A stretch of DNA of 64,000 bases from Eurosta solidaginis (taxonomy: Eukaryota > Arthropoda > Insecta > Diptera > Tephritidae). The stretch is from positions 266,244,897 through 266,308,896 of the forward strand of contig NC_090319.1 in assembly GCF_040869045.1 (NCBI RefSeq), given 5' to 3'. The translations under genes were made by a program, and so were the position numbers. Of the stretch, positions 46,779-57,430 are shown in pieces; positions within the stretch are counted from its first letter, which is position 1, and each line of letters starts with the position of its first letter. Under the pieces are notes generated by a model. That model did no database searches. It was not told where the DNA came from and saw only the letters and a list, made by a program, of their open reading frames with translations.

Positions 46779-47511
46779 TTTTATTTATTTATTATTTAAA
46801 GTCGACGAAAAATCATGGTCGACTGCATAATATAAAAGATATATAAATATACAACTCAAAAGATAAAATTTAAGATATATCGAGATTTCAACAATGTTAT
46901 ATTACAAACAAAGAAATATTAATGAACATTACTCTTTAATTTCAGAATATAATAATAATAAGAAATATGAGCAGAAATAAGATCTTATGCCGAAATCTTA
47001 TACTGGCGGAATGCATCAGATTCCGCTCAGCATGATTTCGGAATGCAGTGGATTCCAATCTTCCTGTTGGAATGCAACAAGATTCCAATCAGCATGTCAT
47101 GGAAATCCGGCAGTGCTAAGAGTAGTGTACTGAGGACACGCCATCACAAGGCATAAAAAAGTAACATGACCTGTGTTGTTGGAATGCACCGGATTCCAAT
47201 CAGCTCGATGCCTGACCCATAAAATTATACTGCCGGAATGCATACGATTCCGGTCAGTGACTCATGAAAAAGCATGTTTTTTACGTTGTTGGAATGCACC
47301 AGATTCCAATCAACACAGTACTGTCTTGTTCCTTCTTAATGATACATGTTGATAAATGTTCCTCCATCCTTAAGCGAGATAAATCTTGTTTTTTATGGAA
47401 GGAATAAAATGCCGGCAAATTAAATTAGCTTGTATCTCTTAAATTAGATAGGCAAGTATTGTATTACGTATAGTGGCAAAAGTACATTCAAGACTGATAC
47501 AGCTATACAAG
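46779..47511 (-). mobile_element. 5'-truncated LINE 3' end inserted in the solo LTR
   Basis: On the minus strand the 3' terminus is an AAATAAATAAATAA tail preceded by the inverted repeat AGTCGAC-N11-GTCGACT (46800-46824), as at the end of LINE A. TCATT is repeated at 46775-46779 and 47512-47516, a likely target duplication. The body contains a cluster of short hairpins at 47007-47308 and no RT domain. Confidence 0.6.
47007..47308 (-). repeat. Cluster of six GGAATGCA...ATTCC hairpins
   Basis: Inverted repeats of the form GGAAT-GCAnnnG-ATTCC occur at 47007-47025, 47039-47057, 47068-47087, 47180-47198, 47234-47253 and 47290-47308. The outer pair is C-G in the first and fifth, T-A in the third, fourth and sixth, and mismatched in the second. 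Most copies are followed by a form of ATCAGCATG. Confidence 0.75.
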
Positions 47512-47900
47512 TCATTATGTCTACACATATGTACGTACACGCAGCGGAGAAGTATGTGTGCAATTATAATTGTGGAAGTGTCGCTCACAAATACACGCGC
47601 GTATGAGAAGCTATAAACGTAGTAATTTTATAGCTGATGGCCAACTAGCAGATTCTGGAAATGGAAGCGCCTAGAAGATGCGAACGAGGAAATCACAGAG
47701 TATAAAAGGCAGCAACAGTAGAGGCGCGACAATCAGTTTCATTTTAGACGCTATCTAGCGAGCAATAGTAGTGTTACTGTGAAGAACTTTAATAAAGGCC
47801 ATTTTGCATTATTGAATAGTGGAGTTATTTATTCAACAGTTTAGTGATTCGAACTTAGCAGAAGGTTGCAAATAAGAGGATTTGCAGTAAATTCGTTACA

Positions 47901-49095
47901 ATATATAGATGTAAAAAAACACAGCTATTATTGGTTTAATTTTCGGTACAATACATCATACCGGGATTGACATCAACATCATACAACAAATCACATATTC
48001 CACTTACCCTGCACACGCAACGCGGATGTATGGCTCACTGAAAAACTGGTGCATCTGTTAGTTGACTGCAACAAGAAGACGATGATGAATCAAAAAACGA
48101 CAATTGCTGACAAAACGAAAAAAAACGCAGCATGAAAGATACAAAGTTAAGCGCGCGTGGAATGATAACGAAAAAAATTTTTCAAAGGGAATTACGATTG
48201 ATGAGGAGTGTGGGAAGATGAGCAAAAATCACATGTCTCGGCGCTTATACTGCCCTTTAAAGCAATAACTAAAAATAAATCCATATAAAATTTATGACTT
48301 CACATGTGCAATGAGTTTTGAATTGAGTAGCAAGATGCATGCAGCAGATAAATGCAAGTAGTACAATGAAAGGAAACAACAATAACAAAATACTTCCTTT
48401 CGTTTACAAAAGCCAAGAAGCACAAGTTGCCTTCGTTTGTGATGATCCCATTCTCTACGTTCTGCAACAAAATAATGCAACAACCCAAGAGATCATAAAT
48501 GTGTAGGCAGAGGGGTAAAAGTTACATGGCCTCACATAGGTTTATTGACATTTACTTATTGGGTTTATTATATGGAGGTGGGCGAAAGTGTAGCAGCAAA
48601 CTTATGCAACACAAGAAATATATAGAGCACACAAGGAAACGATAATAAAATTTACTAAACATCAGCAAAGTAGGAAATGGAAAATTTCGAAGTAAAGAAA
48701 ATAAAAATGAGGGCAAAAAAACATAAGAACCTTTTGGGGCGCCCTTAATCGAGTTCAAGTTCGATGTGAATGCCTTACTTAGGAAGTACATAAACTTGCA
48801 TGATATGTGAACACAATAGACCGTTTCAGAAAAAGAAATTTTTGTTATCTCCATTTTAAATAGTTGAGACATGTGTACATGTTACTACAACTAAACATAA
48901 TAGCATTTAAAATGAAAAATAACAAAAGGAAGAATTGTTTAGCATAGAAATGCTGCGGCCGCCAGACAAACAAATGTCAAGCATGTTTTTTCCTTGGTTA
49001 TGGAAGTAATTTTGTTACGAGTGTAAAAAAGTTCAAATATTAAAATAATATTGTGTTACCGTCTCACTAAATGGATCGAATATATTCTTGACTTG
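47901..49095. other. No gene recognised
   Basis: This is AT-rich sequence. Minus-strand frames at 48292-48483 and 48552-48872 have no recognisable domain. Confidence 0.4.
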
Positions 49096-49099
49096 ACTT

Positions 49100-49268
49100 G
49101 AATGTCAAAAAGGGGTTACCAGTTGAATAGTCCGGGAGTACTTAACTGCGAGTATGAGAATGTTCTTAGAGTATAAAAACTGTGTTTATGTTTAGTGAGG
49201 GGTTAAAGCCATCTCTATTTGATCTCAACTTTCGACAAGATCCTTATAAATGGCGCCCGAGCAGGGAC
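49100..49268 (+). mobile_element. LTR-end relic with tRNA-Lys-type primer-binding site
   Basis: TGGCGCCCGAGCAGGGAC at 49251-49268 matches the well-known tRNA-Lys-type primer-binding site at 17 of 18 bases. A TATAAAA at 49172-49178 lies about 80 bp upstream, as it might in the promoter of a short-R LTR. No gag or pol follows within the next kilobase. I infer the left remnant of a different LTR element; the left border is a guess. Confidence 0.5.
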
Positions 49269-49269
49269 G

Positions 49270-49600
49270 CCGCAAATAACTGTCCGAAAACACTTCGGCA
49301 TTTTCTACGTAAACATGATTATCGAACCTTTTTTGTAAGGCTTTGGGCTCAAAATAAAATCAAGGGACAGAAGCGAACATTTTTTCAGATAAAAACAGAT
49401 AAAAAATTGTTCACCAATACTTAAGGGTAATCACGATCGATTGCCTGTTAATTTACAGCATACTTGAATGTCGTAGTTCATGCGGATATTGATTTTTTGA
49501 GCTGGTGTTTCTTCTTTTCGAACAAAAGCAACCGTTGTATCTACTCCTGTTGAAAGGCCCTTATGAAAAAGCAATTCAAATATATTCGAAAAAATTTAGC
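49270..49600. other. No gene recognised
   Basis: This stretch may be leader sequence of the LTR relic at 49251, but it shows no coding domain. A plus-strand frame at 49182-49424 runs across the primer-binding site and is not credible as a gene. Confidence 0.35.
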
Positions 49601-49607
49601 TAGCTCA

Positions 49608-50010
49608 GTTGTTGTTGTTGTTGTAGCGATAACGACACTCCTCGAAGGCACTGGGGAGTCTCATCGTTATTGATGCTCCTTTGCGAAATGCTGATCCGGT
49701 ACGTTCCGGTAAGAAGCACCATTAAGGTATTATCCCGACCATCTCTGGAACGATTTGGTATGACCATATGAAACCTTCTAGGCCATCCCGCCCCCACCCC
49801 CTAGATCCATAAGGAACTTCGGGTCGACAGAGCCTGTACTATTAAAGAAACTAGATTCGTCACGGATAGGTGAGGTTGACAATTGGGTTGGAGAAGCTAT
49901 ATATTGCGCTGGAAATCCGCTACACAACCCCTCGAATCAATTTGATATTTTAGTCGCCTCTTACGACAGGCATAGGTACCTGCCGCGGGTATATTTTAAG
50001 CCCCGTAACT
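49608..50010 (-). mobile_element. SINE-like element C with CAA tail, reverse copy
   Basis: Read on the minus strand it runs from CCCGCGGCAGGTACCTATGC through GGGATGGCCTAGAAGG and GAGATGGTCGGGA to TATCGCTACAACAACAACAA. The second copy at 54625-54957 matches in the opposite orientation, which fixes the tail end. CTAGCT-like bases on both sides may be a target duplication. No clear A or B box was found, so it could instead be a LINE 3' derivative. Confidence 0.65.
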
Positions 50011-50790
50011 AGCTGGTTCAGTATAAAGATTCTATTTAATTTTCACTTTCTAAAAAACCAAAACAGCTGCTCTTCCTCTTCCTTGTCACGGTGAACGTTG
50101 AAATAAAATTAAATACTTTGAATATATGCATCGATACAGAAATTAATCAAAGATGAAATAAATTTTGGAAATAACTTGAGGGCACCCTAATATTTATATA
50201 TATTGAGCTCATATTTTAATAACTAGATATTTAGAAACTAAATAAAACTTTCAAGCTTCTTTCGAAAAAAAAAAATATAAAAATAATTTTTCTTCAAACG
50301 GTCTAATGCGCCTACATTAATAGATAATCGTGTATAAGATATACGAAAAATAGGAAGAACACGCCACAGGGCATTAAAGCATTTACAGTCAGCACTTAAA
50401 TTCGAAATAAGGATGCATGCTATTGAATTATTGTACGCTTAGTTATTTATTTATAAATTTATTTCATTTTTCTTTCTCCAGCAACCCAAAGAAGCTTAAT
50501 TTTTTGTAGACACTTGTGTAAAAAAGGCAGGCCATCAATGAATTGGGTTACTTGGTAATCGATGTAAGTGTTTACTTACATTTCTAGCTGGGTGATAATA
50601 TATTTTAAGTTTAAATCATCAGATGCTTTTATTTGTTTTTTTCTTACATGGATACACATACAGCTACAACCAAAAAACTAGAAATACGGCATCATCAAAA
50701 GCACCAGCGGAAAGCCAGATCACGGATTGAGGCAGGATTTTTGTGTTTGGTGCATTAAAATGAATAGTAATTTAAAAAGAAAGAGAACGC
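50011..50790. other. No gene recognised
   Basis: This is AT-rich sequence with no feature that I can support. Confidence 0.4.
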
Positions 50791-50795
50791 AAAAT

Positions 50796-50872
50796 TACAC
50801 TGAAGATGGCACAACGCGGAAACCGGTTTGCCTTGAAACCAAATATGAAAAGGATTGGCGGAAAATCGTTCC
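50796..50872 (+). repeat. CTGAAGA-GAAA repeat element, copy b
   Basis: ACACTGAAGATGGCACAACG is followed by GGAAACCGGTTTG and, further on, GGCGGAAAATCGTTCCAATA, matching copy a at 39747-39825. It abuts the TIR element that starts near 50875. Confidence 0.55.
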
Positions 50873-50874
50873 AA

Positions 50875-51486
50875 TACACAACAGCGAATAGAGAAATAGC
50901 AGCGTAAATTTTTACCAAATTTCGTCAAACTTAAAGTCCACATTCTTTGATTTTCCATATTTTAAGAAAAAGCTTTGTAACTGAAATCTCAAAAACGTTT
51001 TCGAAATAACTCAAGAAAGTTTTAGGAAATTATCGAACATTTTTGAAGTTCTCTGATTTTTTAGTTATAGGTCTCTCACAATTAGCATTGATTGTTAAAA
51101 AGGTGTTTTAGATTTTCTTCTATAAAAAAACAAAAAAAAAACTGTGACAACTTTGTATGGAGGAAAATCTAAAATACCTCTCGGAAGAGAAATTGTCAAA
51201 AATCAATGAAATTTTTAGAGACCTCACCCTTGTACTTTATCAGACCAGAATTGATTGAGCTACCAAACCGCACACTCAAAAAATTCTGCGAACTTTGAAT
51301 TAAAAGTTCCAAACTTTTGAAAAAATGTTCTAGAATCTTCGAGTGTTTTCGAAAATGCTTTTGAGATTGGTTTGCAGAGTTTCAGTTGCGAAATTCATAG
51401 ACTTTTTTCTTAAAATATCGAAATAAGAATTTAATTGAATAAATTTGGTATAAAAGGCCACTGCTATTTTCCTGTTCGCTGCTGTA
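50875..51486. mobile_element. Complete TIR foldback element (TACAGCAGCGAACAG family)
   Basis: The right end reads CACTGCTATTTTCCTGTTCG and then CTGCTGTA. The left end is its diverged complement (ACAGCGAATAGAGAAATAGC). The inner arms continue to pair (AAATATCGAAAT on the right against CCATATTTTAAG context on the left) around an A/T-rich centre near 51110-51150. No transposase frame is present. TA at the ends suits a Tc1/mariner-type MITE, which is inference. Confidence 0.65.
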
Positions 51487-51659
51487 CATCACATATCGAA
51501 CTTTAATTGGAATCTTTTATACCATAATATATAAAAATGTTAACTAACCCAAGTTCGCCTAATTTATTTCTCGAAATGTGAATGTCAAAGATGCATTTAA
51601 TTCGATGTCGAAGTGCGCCTTTTTGGGTTTTCTTTTTAATATAATTTAGTTTATATTTT

Positions 51660-51755
51660 TTAGTTGGATTTTCCCTAGTTGCCTATATTGGCTCACATTT
51701 CTGTATTCCCCTCCCTTTTTACCTATGCCCTTGAACTTATAATTTTTTTATCGAC
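51660..51755. repeat. 115-bp minisatellite, left flank of LINE B
   Basis: CTCCCTTTTTACCTATGCCC and TTGAACTTATAA here match the unit seen three times at 57040-57430, so LINE B sits inside this array. Confidence 0.5.
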
Positions 51756-51904
51756 TTTTGAGGAGTTTACCTCACTAGGGTAGGCACCTTGTCGTTGGTG
51801 TTTAGGATGACATCACACCGTTTCGCCTCATAGGAGGGCGACGGGATGTCGGTGACCAAGAACTGCCAACCCTATAATCCAGGGTATTATGCGGACCGTG
51901 CCTA

Positions 51905-53290
51905 TTGGACGATTTGCAGCCAGGGGATAAATTCGGCTGTATTCGAACGGAGCCTTCCCGATACCGGGCCAGTTCGGGAAGTATTGATGGCCTTACCACA
52001 GTACGGGGCGCTGCTGTGGCGGACGGTACTTTCCCCGTATATAATACTGGACCGCTGAGCCCGCCTTGTCGGGCAGGAGGTCGTACGACCAAGATGAATG
52101 AGCTAAGAATTGTACAGCGCTTGGGTGCAGTGGTCGACCCAACAGAAGTGGAGATCCAGCGCTTGGAATGGGCCCATGAGGCGGTAGAAGTAGGTCGAAG
52201 GCAGTTCAAAAGGTTTGCTGCGAGACACCCTCGGTTCTGCAACCGGTGCGAGGAGGAAGAAGCGTCGAATGTCAGAATGAAGAGGGAACGTTCGGCAGAA
52301 GGCGACAAGCCTGCTTTCAAGAGGCAGAAAGGACCCAGTCCTAGAGCCGCGAGGCAGGGCAGTCGCATAGACAGGACAAGTAAGCCCAAAGCTGTAAGAC
52401 AGATGGACTCCAATAGCGAGGTAGCAACTACCTCGAAAGCTGCGAGTCAGAGGGAAGTTCCAACTACGGAAGTAGGAGACAAGCCAAAGGGAGATAACGC
52501 TAAGATTCCGGCTTTCTCGGATGTCCTAAAGTGAGTTAACCTCCGGATTTCTCGGAGGTGCCAAAGGGAGATAACACTGAGACTCCGGCTTTTCCCGAGA
52601 ACATGAGTTATGTGGCAAAGCAGTCACTGACTGTGGCGCTGGTTGATCGTAGCAGTCCTTTCGGACAAATGACTACTGGATGGTGGAGATCTGTGGAAAG
52701 GGAGCTTATTAGCTTAATGCTTAAGATGATGCGTGAACAACCAAGTAAGTCCCTTCCAACCTTTGATTAGGGGGGGATGGTATAATGGTGTGAAAATGAT
52801 AGCGTGCGATAACATCGCGAGCTTGCGGTGGCTGGAGGAAGTGGTTCCAAACCTCCAAAGGCAAGGCACGAACGCGCGGTTTGAGGTGGTGGATAACGCG
52901 CGAATCCCCACGGTACCAAAAGTTAAGGTATGGATACCATGCGTGATGAAGTCGGAGGATACACTGCGACTTCTGCAGAAACAGAATCCGAACATACCGA
53001 CACAGGATTGGAAGGTACTTACTGTATCTCGGCCTCCCGAGGAAGGTCAGTTCTACGTCTTCCAAATAAACAAGCAGGCGGAGAATATTTTGTACACGCA
53101 GCTTAGCAATATGTCCTTTGGCACTGGCGAAATTTACATGCGACTCAGGAAAAGAAGACTCGAGGATAAAAATCCTAACACGCTAGAGGTGGGCGAAGTC
53201 GAAAAGGACCTCAAAAGCCTAAGGGAAAAAAGACAGGTGGAGGTCCCCGACGTCACCACGAAGGTGTTAGAAGAGGACCAACAGCTGTGA
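51905..53290 (+). pseudogene. LINE B ORF1 (nucleic-acid-binding, DUF4780-like)
   Basis: ORF1 proteins of such LINEs coat the element RNA. The first segment (51905-52534) is basic, with PRFCNRCEEEE and a stretch rich in Lys, Arg and Ser. A stop at 52532-52534 and a frame change follow. The segment 52558-52770 is in another frame, and 52733-53290 returns to the first. The last segment (WYNGVKMIACDN, PKVKVWIPCVM, GQFYVFQINKQ) resembles the DUF4780 domain of fly LINE ORF1 proteins; that name is from memory. At least two frameshifts and one stop make it non-functional. Confidence 0.65.
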
Positions 53291-53419
53291 GTCGCACAGA
53301 GTAACACCCGGCACAACAGTTACAAGAGGCTGAAGGGGGCTTCGAACTCTCTAAACCAAAAGGGCAAGGGGAGGACACCGACGTTACGACGAAGGTGCTG
53401 GAGGGGGACAAACAGCCCA

Positions 53420-54624
53420 ATGGTGCTGCGAGACCTCCAACACAGCAAAGTGGCGTCGAGCGAACTCCTCCTAACCCTTGAGGAGGGTTCGTTTGACGTG
53501 GCGCTGATCCAGGAGCCGTGGCTCTCATCGGCAGGAAAGGTTTCTGGACTTAGTGCGCGCGGGTTTGGCGTTTACTATGCGCAAACGGAAGGACGGGTGC
53601 GAGCTGTAGTAATGGTAAGGAAACAGCTGCATTCATATATGCTGCCTAATTACAATACTGAGGACCTCGTAGTGGTAGCCGTTGAGCAAAAGAATAAGCT
53701 GGCATTTATCATGGCGTCCTGCTGCATGGCCCATGCTGCGGAGGTTCCACCGATGGAGTGCGAAAGGCTAGTACAGGAGGAAGGGCGCAAAGGGCAGTTG
53801 GTCATAGGCGCAGATGCAAATGCGCGCAACAATGCGTGGGGAGGCGCAGGTATGAACGAGAGAGGCGAATATCTATTTTGTTACATCCTGCAAACCAATT
53901 TGCAGATAGCCAACAGGGGAAATGTTCCTACATACATTGGTCCAACATCCAGCAATGTTCTGGATATTACATTGAGCTCCGATCGTAATATATCAAGGTA
54001 TGATAGGACGGTTCTTGATAGACCATCCTTCTCCGACCATGCGTATATCAGTTTCAGCATCCCCCTAAAGAGGGTAGAGAAGGAAGGGACCTTTAGAAAC
54101 CCTAGGTCAACGAACTGGACTAAATTCCAAAAACAGGTAGAAACAAAGCTGGGACAACCCAAAGAGGTTGCCAATGTGGAGGAACTGGATGAGTCTAATG
54201 AATTCCAAACAAGGACGCTTATGACTGCGTATAATAAAGCTTGCCCTTGCTTGAAGATTCAGAGGAAAAGCAAAGCCGCCATGGTGGAGCAATGAGCTGA
54301 GTCTTCTAAGAAGACAAGTAAAAGAAATGTTTAAGCTCGCAAAGCGTGTCGGGACGAGTACAGGGATCTACTGAGGATCTACAAGCGTGAAATTTCCAGG
54401 GCGAAGAGAATCTCAGGGAAAAGTTTCTGTACGGACATAGGGTGCTCCAGCGAAACAGCACGGTTGAAAAAAGTCCTAGCAAGGGGAAACATAGTCCAGG
54501 GACTAATAAAGAAAAAGAACGGGGAATGGTCACGTAGTAGTGAGGAATCCCTTGAGGTGTTTCTCGACACACATATCCCATCGGGAGACGGTTTAGAAGA
54601 GCCAGCAGACATCACACTTCGATC
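53420..54624 (+). pseudogene. LINE B ORF2, endonuclease part
   Basis: An AP-type endonuclease would nick the target DNA. The frame 53420-54295 contains LQHSKVASSE, LIQEPWL (catalytic Glu), IGADANARNNAWGG, LDITLSSD and the final SDHAYISF, the normal order for this family. The residue before LQHSK is Asp where Asn is usual. TGA at 54293-54295 ends the segment. The linker to RT resumes in the same frame at about 54450-54617 and stops at the SINE insertion. Confidence 0.8.
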
Positions 54625-54957
54625 CCGGGGGATTCAAGGGGCTGTGTAGCGCAATATATAGCTTCTCCATCCCAATTGTCACCCTCACCTTCGAGCGGCG
54701 AATCCCGTTTCACTAACAGACGAGGCTCTGGCGACCCCAAGCTCCTCATGGAACTTGGGGGTGGGGAGGGTGGGATGGCCTGAAGGTTTAATGTGGCCAT
54801 ATAAATCTTTCCCGAGATGGTCGGGCTAGCACCTTAATGGTGCTGTGTTACCGGAGCGTACTGGATCTGTATCCGGCAGAGGACCATCACATCGATAACA
54901 CTCCCCAAAGCCTTCGGGGAGTAATCTTATCGCTACAACAACAACAATAACAATAAA
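54625..54957 (+). mobile_element. SINE-like element C, forward copy inserted in LINE B
   Basis: TTCGATC at 54618-54624 is repeated at 54958-54964, a 7-bp target duplication that marks the insertion exactly. The body matches the reverse copy at 49608-50010, and the tail is CTACAACAACAACAATAACA. The 5' part is truncated. RT sequence of LINE B continues directly afterwards in the same frame, so the SINE is younger than LINE B. Confidence 0.85.
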
Positions 54958-54964
54958 TTCGATC

Positions 54965-56839
54965 ACGGAGCGGGTAGTGCCGGGCTTGGTGACGGATACC
55001 AAGATCGAATGTGCAGTGAAAACGTTTTCTAAGTTTAAATCGCCGGGCCCAGACGGTATATTCCCGGCCATGCTACAAGTTTCAAGTATGGCGGTCGTAG
55101 AATGGCTTAAAATAATATTCGATGGGTGCATAAGGTTGTATCATGTACCGCACTCTTGGAGAACTGCTCGTGTAGCTTTCCTACCAAAGGCGGGGAGGAT
55201 CGGCCACGTGTATCCCAAAGACTATAAACCCATTAGCTTAACATCATTCTGCTCAAAACCTTTGAGAGGCTGATAGATGTGTACATAAAGTCCAACGTGG
55301 ATGAAAACTGCTCTCCACAACACAGCATGCGTACACCAAAGGCAAGTCAGACACCGCATTGCATAGGGTGGTAATAAGCATAGAGAAATACCTGGAATAT
55401 AGGGAGTATACTCTAGGAGTCTTCTTGGAAATTGCCGGGGCTTTCAAAAATGTTTCTAAATGGACGATTATGGATGGTCTTAATTACAGTAAAGTACATC
55501 CAGCCATAACCAGATGGATCGGCTGCACGTTAAATTGCAGGAAGATTACTTCACAGTGGGGATTGTACGAGGCCACGAAATCAGTGGACAGGGGCACGCC
55601 GCAGGGAGGGGTGCTATCACCTCTGCTGTGGACGCTGGTCATCAACCAACTGCTCAGGCGATTCGATGAGGGACCCGTAAAACTTATGGCTTACGCAGAT
55701 GATGTTGCAATTGTCATAAGTGGAAAATGCCTTCCAACGATTAGTTATTTGATGGATCGGGCGCTTCGGGATATTCATACCTGGGCATCTAATGTCGGGT
55801 TTAAAGTCAATGCGGAGGAGACGGATATGGTCTTGTTTACAAAGAGGTACAAAGTCCCAAATTGGACCAGGCCTAAGTTAGGAGGGTTGACCTTACAGGA
55901 GAAACCTTGCACAAAATATCTAGGAATCATCCTAGACAGTAAGCTGTCATGGAAGCTCAACGTGGAGGAGAGCGTGAAGAAGTGTTTTTACAGCGATTGT
56001 AAGCCCTATTCTATACTATGGAGTCTTGTTTGGTGGAAAGCCACACAAAAAACAACATACCTCAAAAAATTAGACGGGGTATGCAGACTATCGATGCTTA
56101 GCATTACGGGAGCCCTGAAAACAACCCCAACGGCTGCACTGTATGCCATTCTGCACATTCCACCTGTAGACCTGGTAGCAAAGAACATAGCATTAACAAC
56201 TGCAACCAGGCTCGGTGCCTCAGGGCAGCTTGATCGCCGACCATATGGCCATAGTAGTATAGCGTCATCAATCAAAAGACGAACAGACTACATGATTCCA
56301 AAGAAGTGGAAGGAGTAGGGTCTGCGGTATACTGTGCTGATCCGGTAATAAGCAGATCCTACAGGCTGCCGGATTATTGTAGCGTTTTCCCAGCTGACCA
56401 AAGCAGTAGAAACCCTGGAAGAGAATAGCTTAAGCTGCAACCGTGTTAACTTTTATATTGACAGTCAAGCAGCAATTAAGGCAATAATCTCGCATAGCAC
56501 AGCATCTAAATGAGTGTTAGAGTGTAAGCAGTCTCTGGAGAGAATCGGGACAGTAAAGCGTCGAAGATTATGTGTAGGTCTTACAACCTTAGACTAACAT
56601 TGTTGATTCTATCATTAAAAAGAGAGGACTGTAGACTCATGACGGGTATTCTGACTGGACACTGCCTTCTGGCGTCACATGCTTTTAAATTAGGCTTGGT
56701 CAGTGATAGCAGATGTAGGAAGTGCGGATTGGAGGAGGAAACGATCGAGCTCGTGCCCTGCACTTGCCAGGCTAAGACTACAGCTATTAGGAGTGATACA
56801 GCTGTCAGATCTAGAAGCAGCAAGCGGTTTAAATCCTAG
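54965..56839 (+). pseudogene. LINE B ORF2, RT to C-terminal zinc segment
   Basis: The RT fingers (KSPGPDGIFPAML, then WRTARVAFLPKAG) run to a frameshift near 55250. The palm is in the next frame, 55359-56318. Motif A reads FLEIAGAF, so the catalytic Asp is Glu; motif B is RGTPQGGVLSPLLW; motif C is YADD. TAG at 56316-56318 ends it, and 56319-56560 is a decayed region where RNase H would be. The last segment, 56570-56839, has the Cys pair CRKCG and CTC but lacks the usual His between them. The enzyme would be dead. Confidence 0.8.
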
Positions 56840-57039
56840 GAAGCTTCTAGTATTTGCCCAGAGGACGGAGTTATTTTATAACATAGGTCCTGGTTTTGGA
56901 TAGCGTTTTTCAGTTTGGTCGTTAAAACAAACTTCTGATAACACTACGGACTCAATCAGTCTATGTGAGGTCCTCATGGACCGCCAACCTATATTTACAG
57001 CATATCTCACCGTATAAAATTGGAACCCCACCTTCATCC

Positions 57040-57430
57040 ACTTCTTCCTTGAACATTTCAATGTTTGGTTTTGTTATCTGTCATTGACAAGCTACCAGTA
57101 TTTAAATAATATATAGCCGTACAAAACGAAAAAGCTCTTGTCCACATCCTATCATCTCTATCAACGCCCTTGAAACTATCAAACTATTTTTTGTTACAAG
57201 TCTTAAACAAGTTTATAACATTTAAATCTTATCTTAATGTGAAAAACGGGAAAGTACGATTTTCCCCTTTAGCTACGCCCTTGAGCTTTTTCAAATTATG
57301 TTGTCGGCCGTTGACAAGTTAACAATCTTTAAATATCTAACTGAAAAAGCTACTCTTCCTAACTAGCTTATCAATATAGCTATTATCATCGGTTTCTGAC
57401 AAATTACAAAAATTACCGTATAAAATGGGA
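57040..57430. repeat. 115-bp degenerate minisatellite, right flank of LINE B
   Basis: The landmark GACAAG or AACAAG followed by a TTTAAAT run recurs at 57086, 57206 and 57313. CCCTTGA recurs near 57166 and 57280. The period is 107-120 bp. The matching unit on the left is at 51660-51755. Confidence 0.6.

Larger units (their letters stand above)
46690..47900 (+). repeat. Diverged solo LTR of the array family, split by a LINE end
   Basis: It begins TGTCACGAATATTAGCAACA and ends GTTACA at 47900. ATAT flanks both ends (46686-46689 and 47901-47904), a 4-bp target duplication. TATA is at 47701-47707, TCAGTT at 47733-47738 and AATAAA at 47791-47796. A 733-bp insertion occupies 46779-47511. A solo LTR is the expected product of LTR-LTR recombination. 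Confidence 0.85.
51760..57035 (+). mobile_element. R1/LOA-like LINE B with ORF1 and ORF2, degenerate
   Basis: The order is a 5' leader (GAGTTTACCTCACTAGGG), ORF1, an endonuclease, RT, a decayed RNase H region, a C-terminal Cys-rich segment and a 3' UTR. It is close to full length but has many stops and frameshifts and is split by a SINE at 54625-54957. The clade is judged from the endonuclease and RT phrasing only. The 3' border near 57035 is approximate. Confidence 0.8.
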
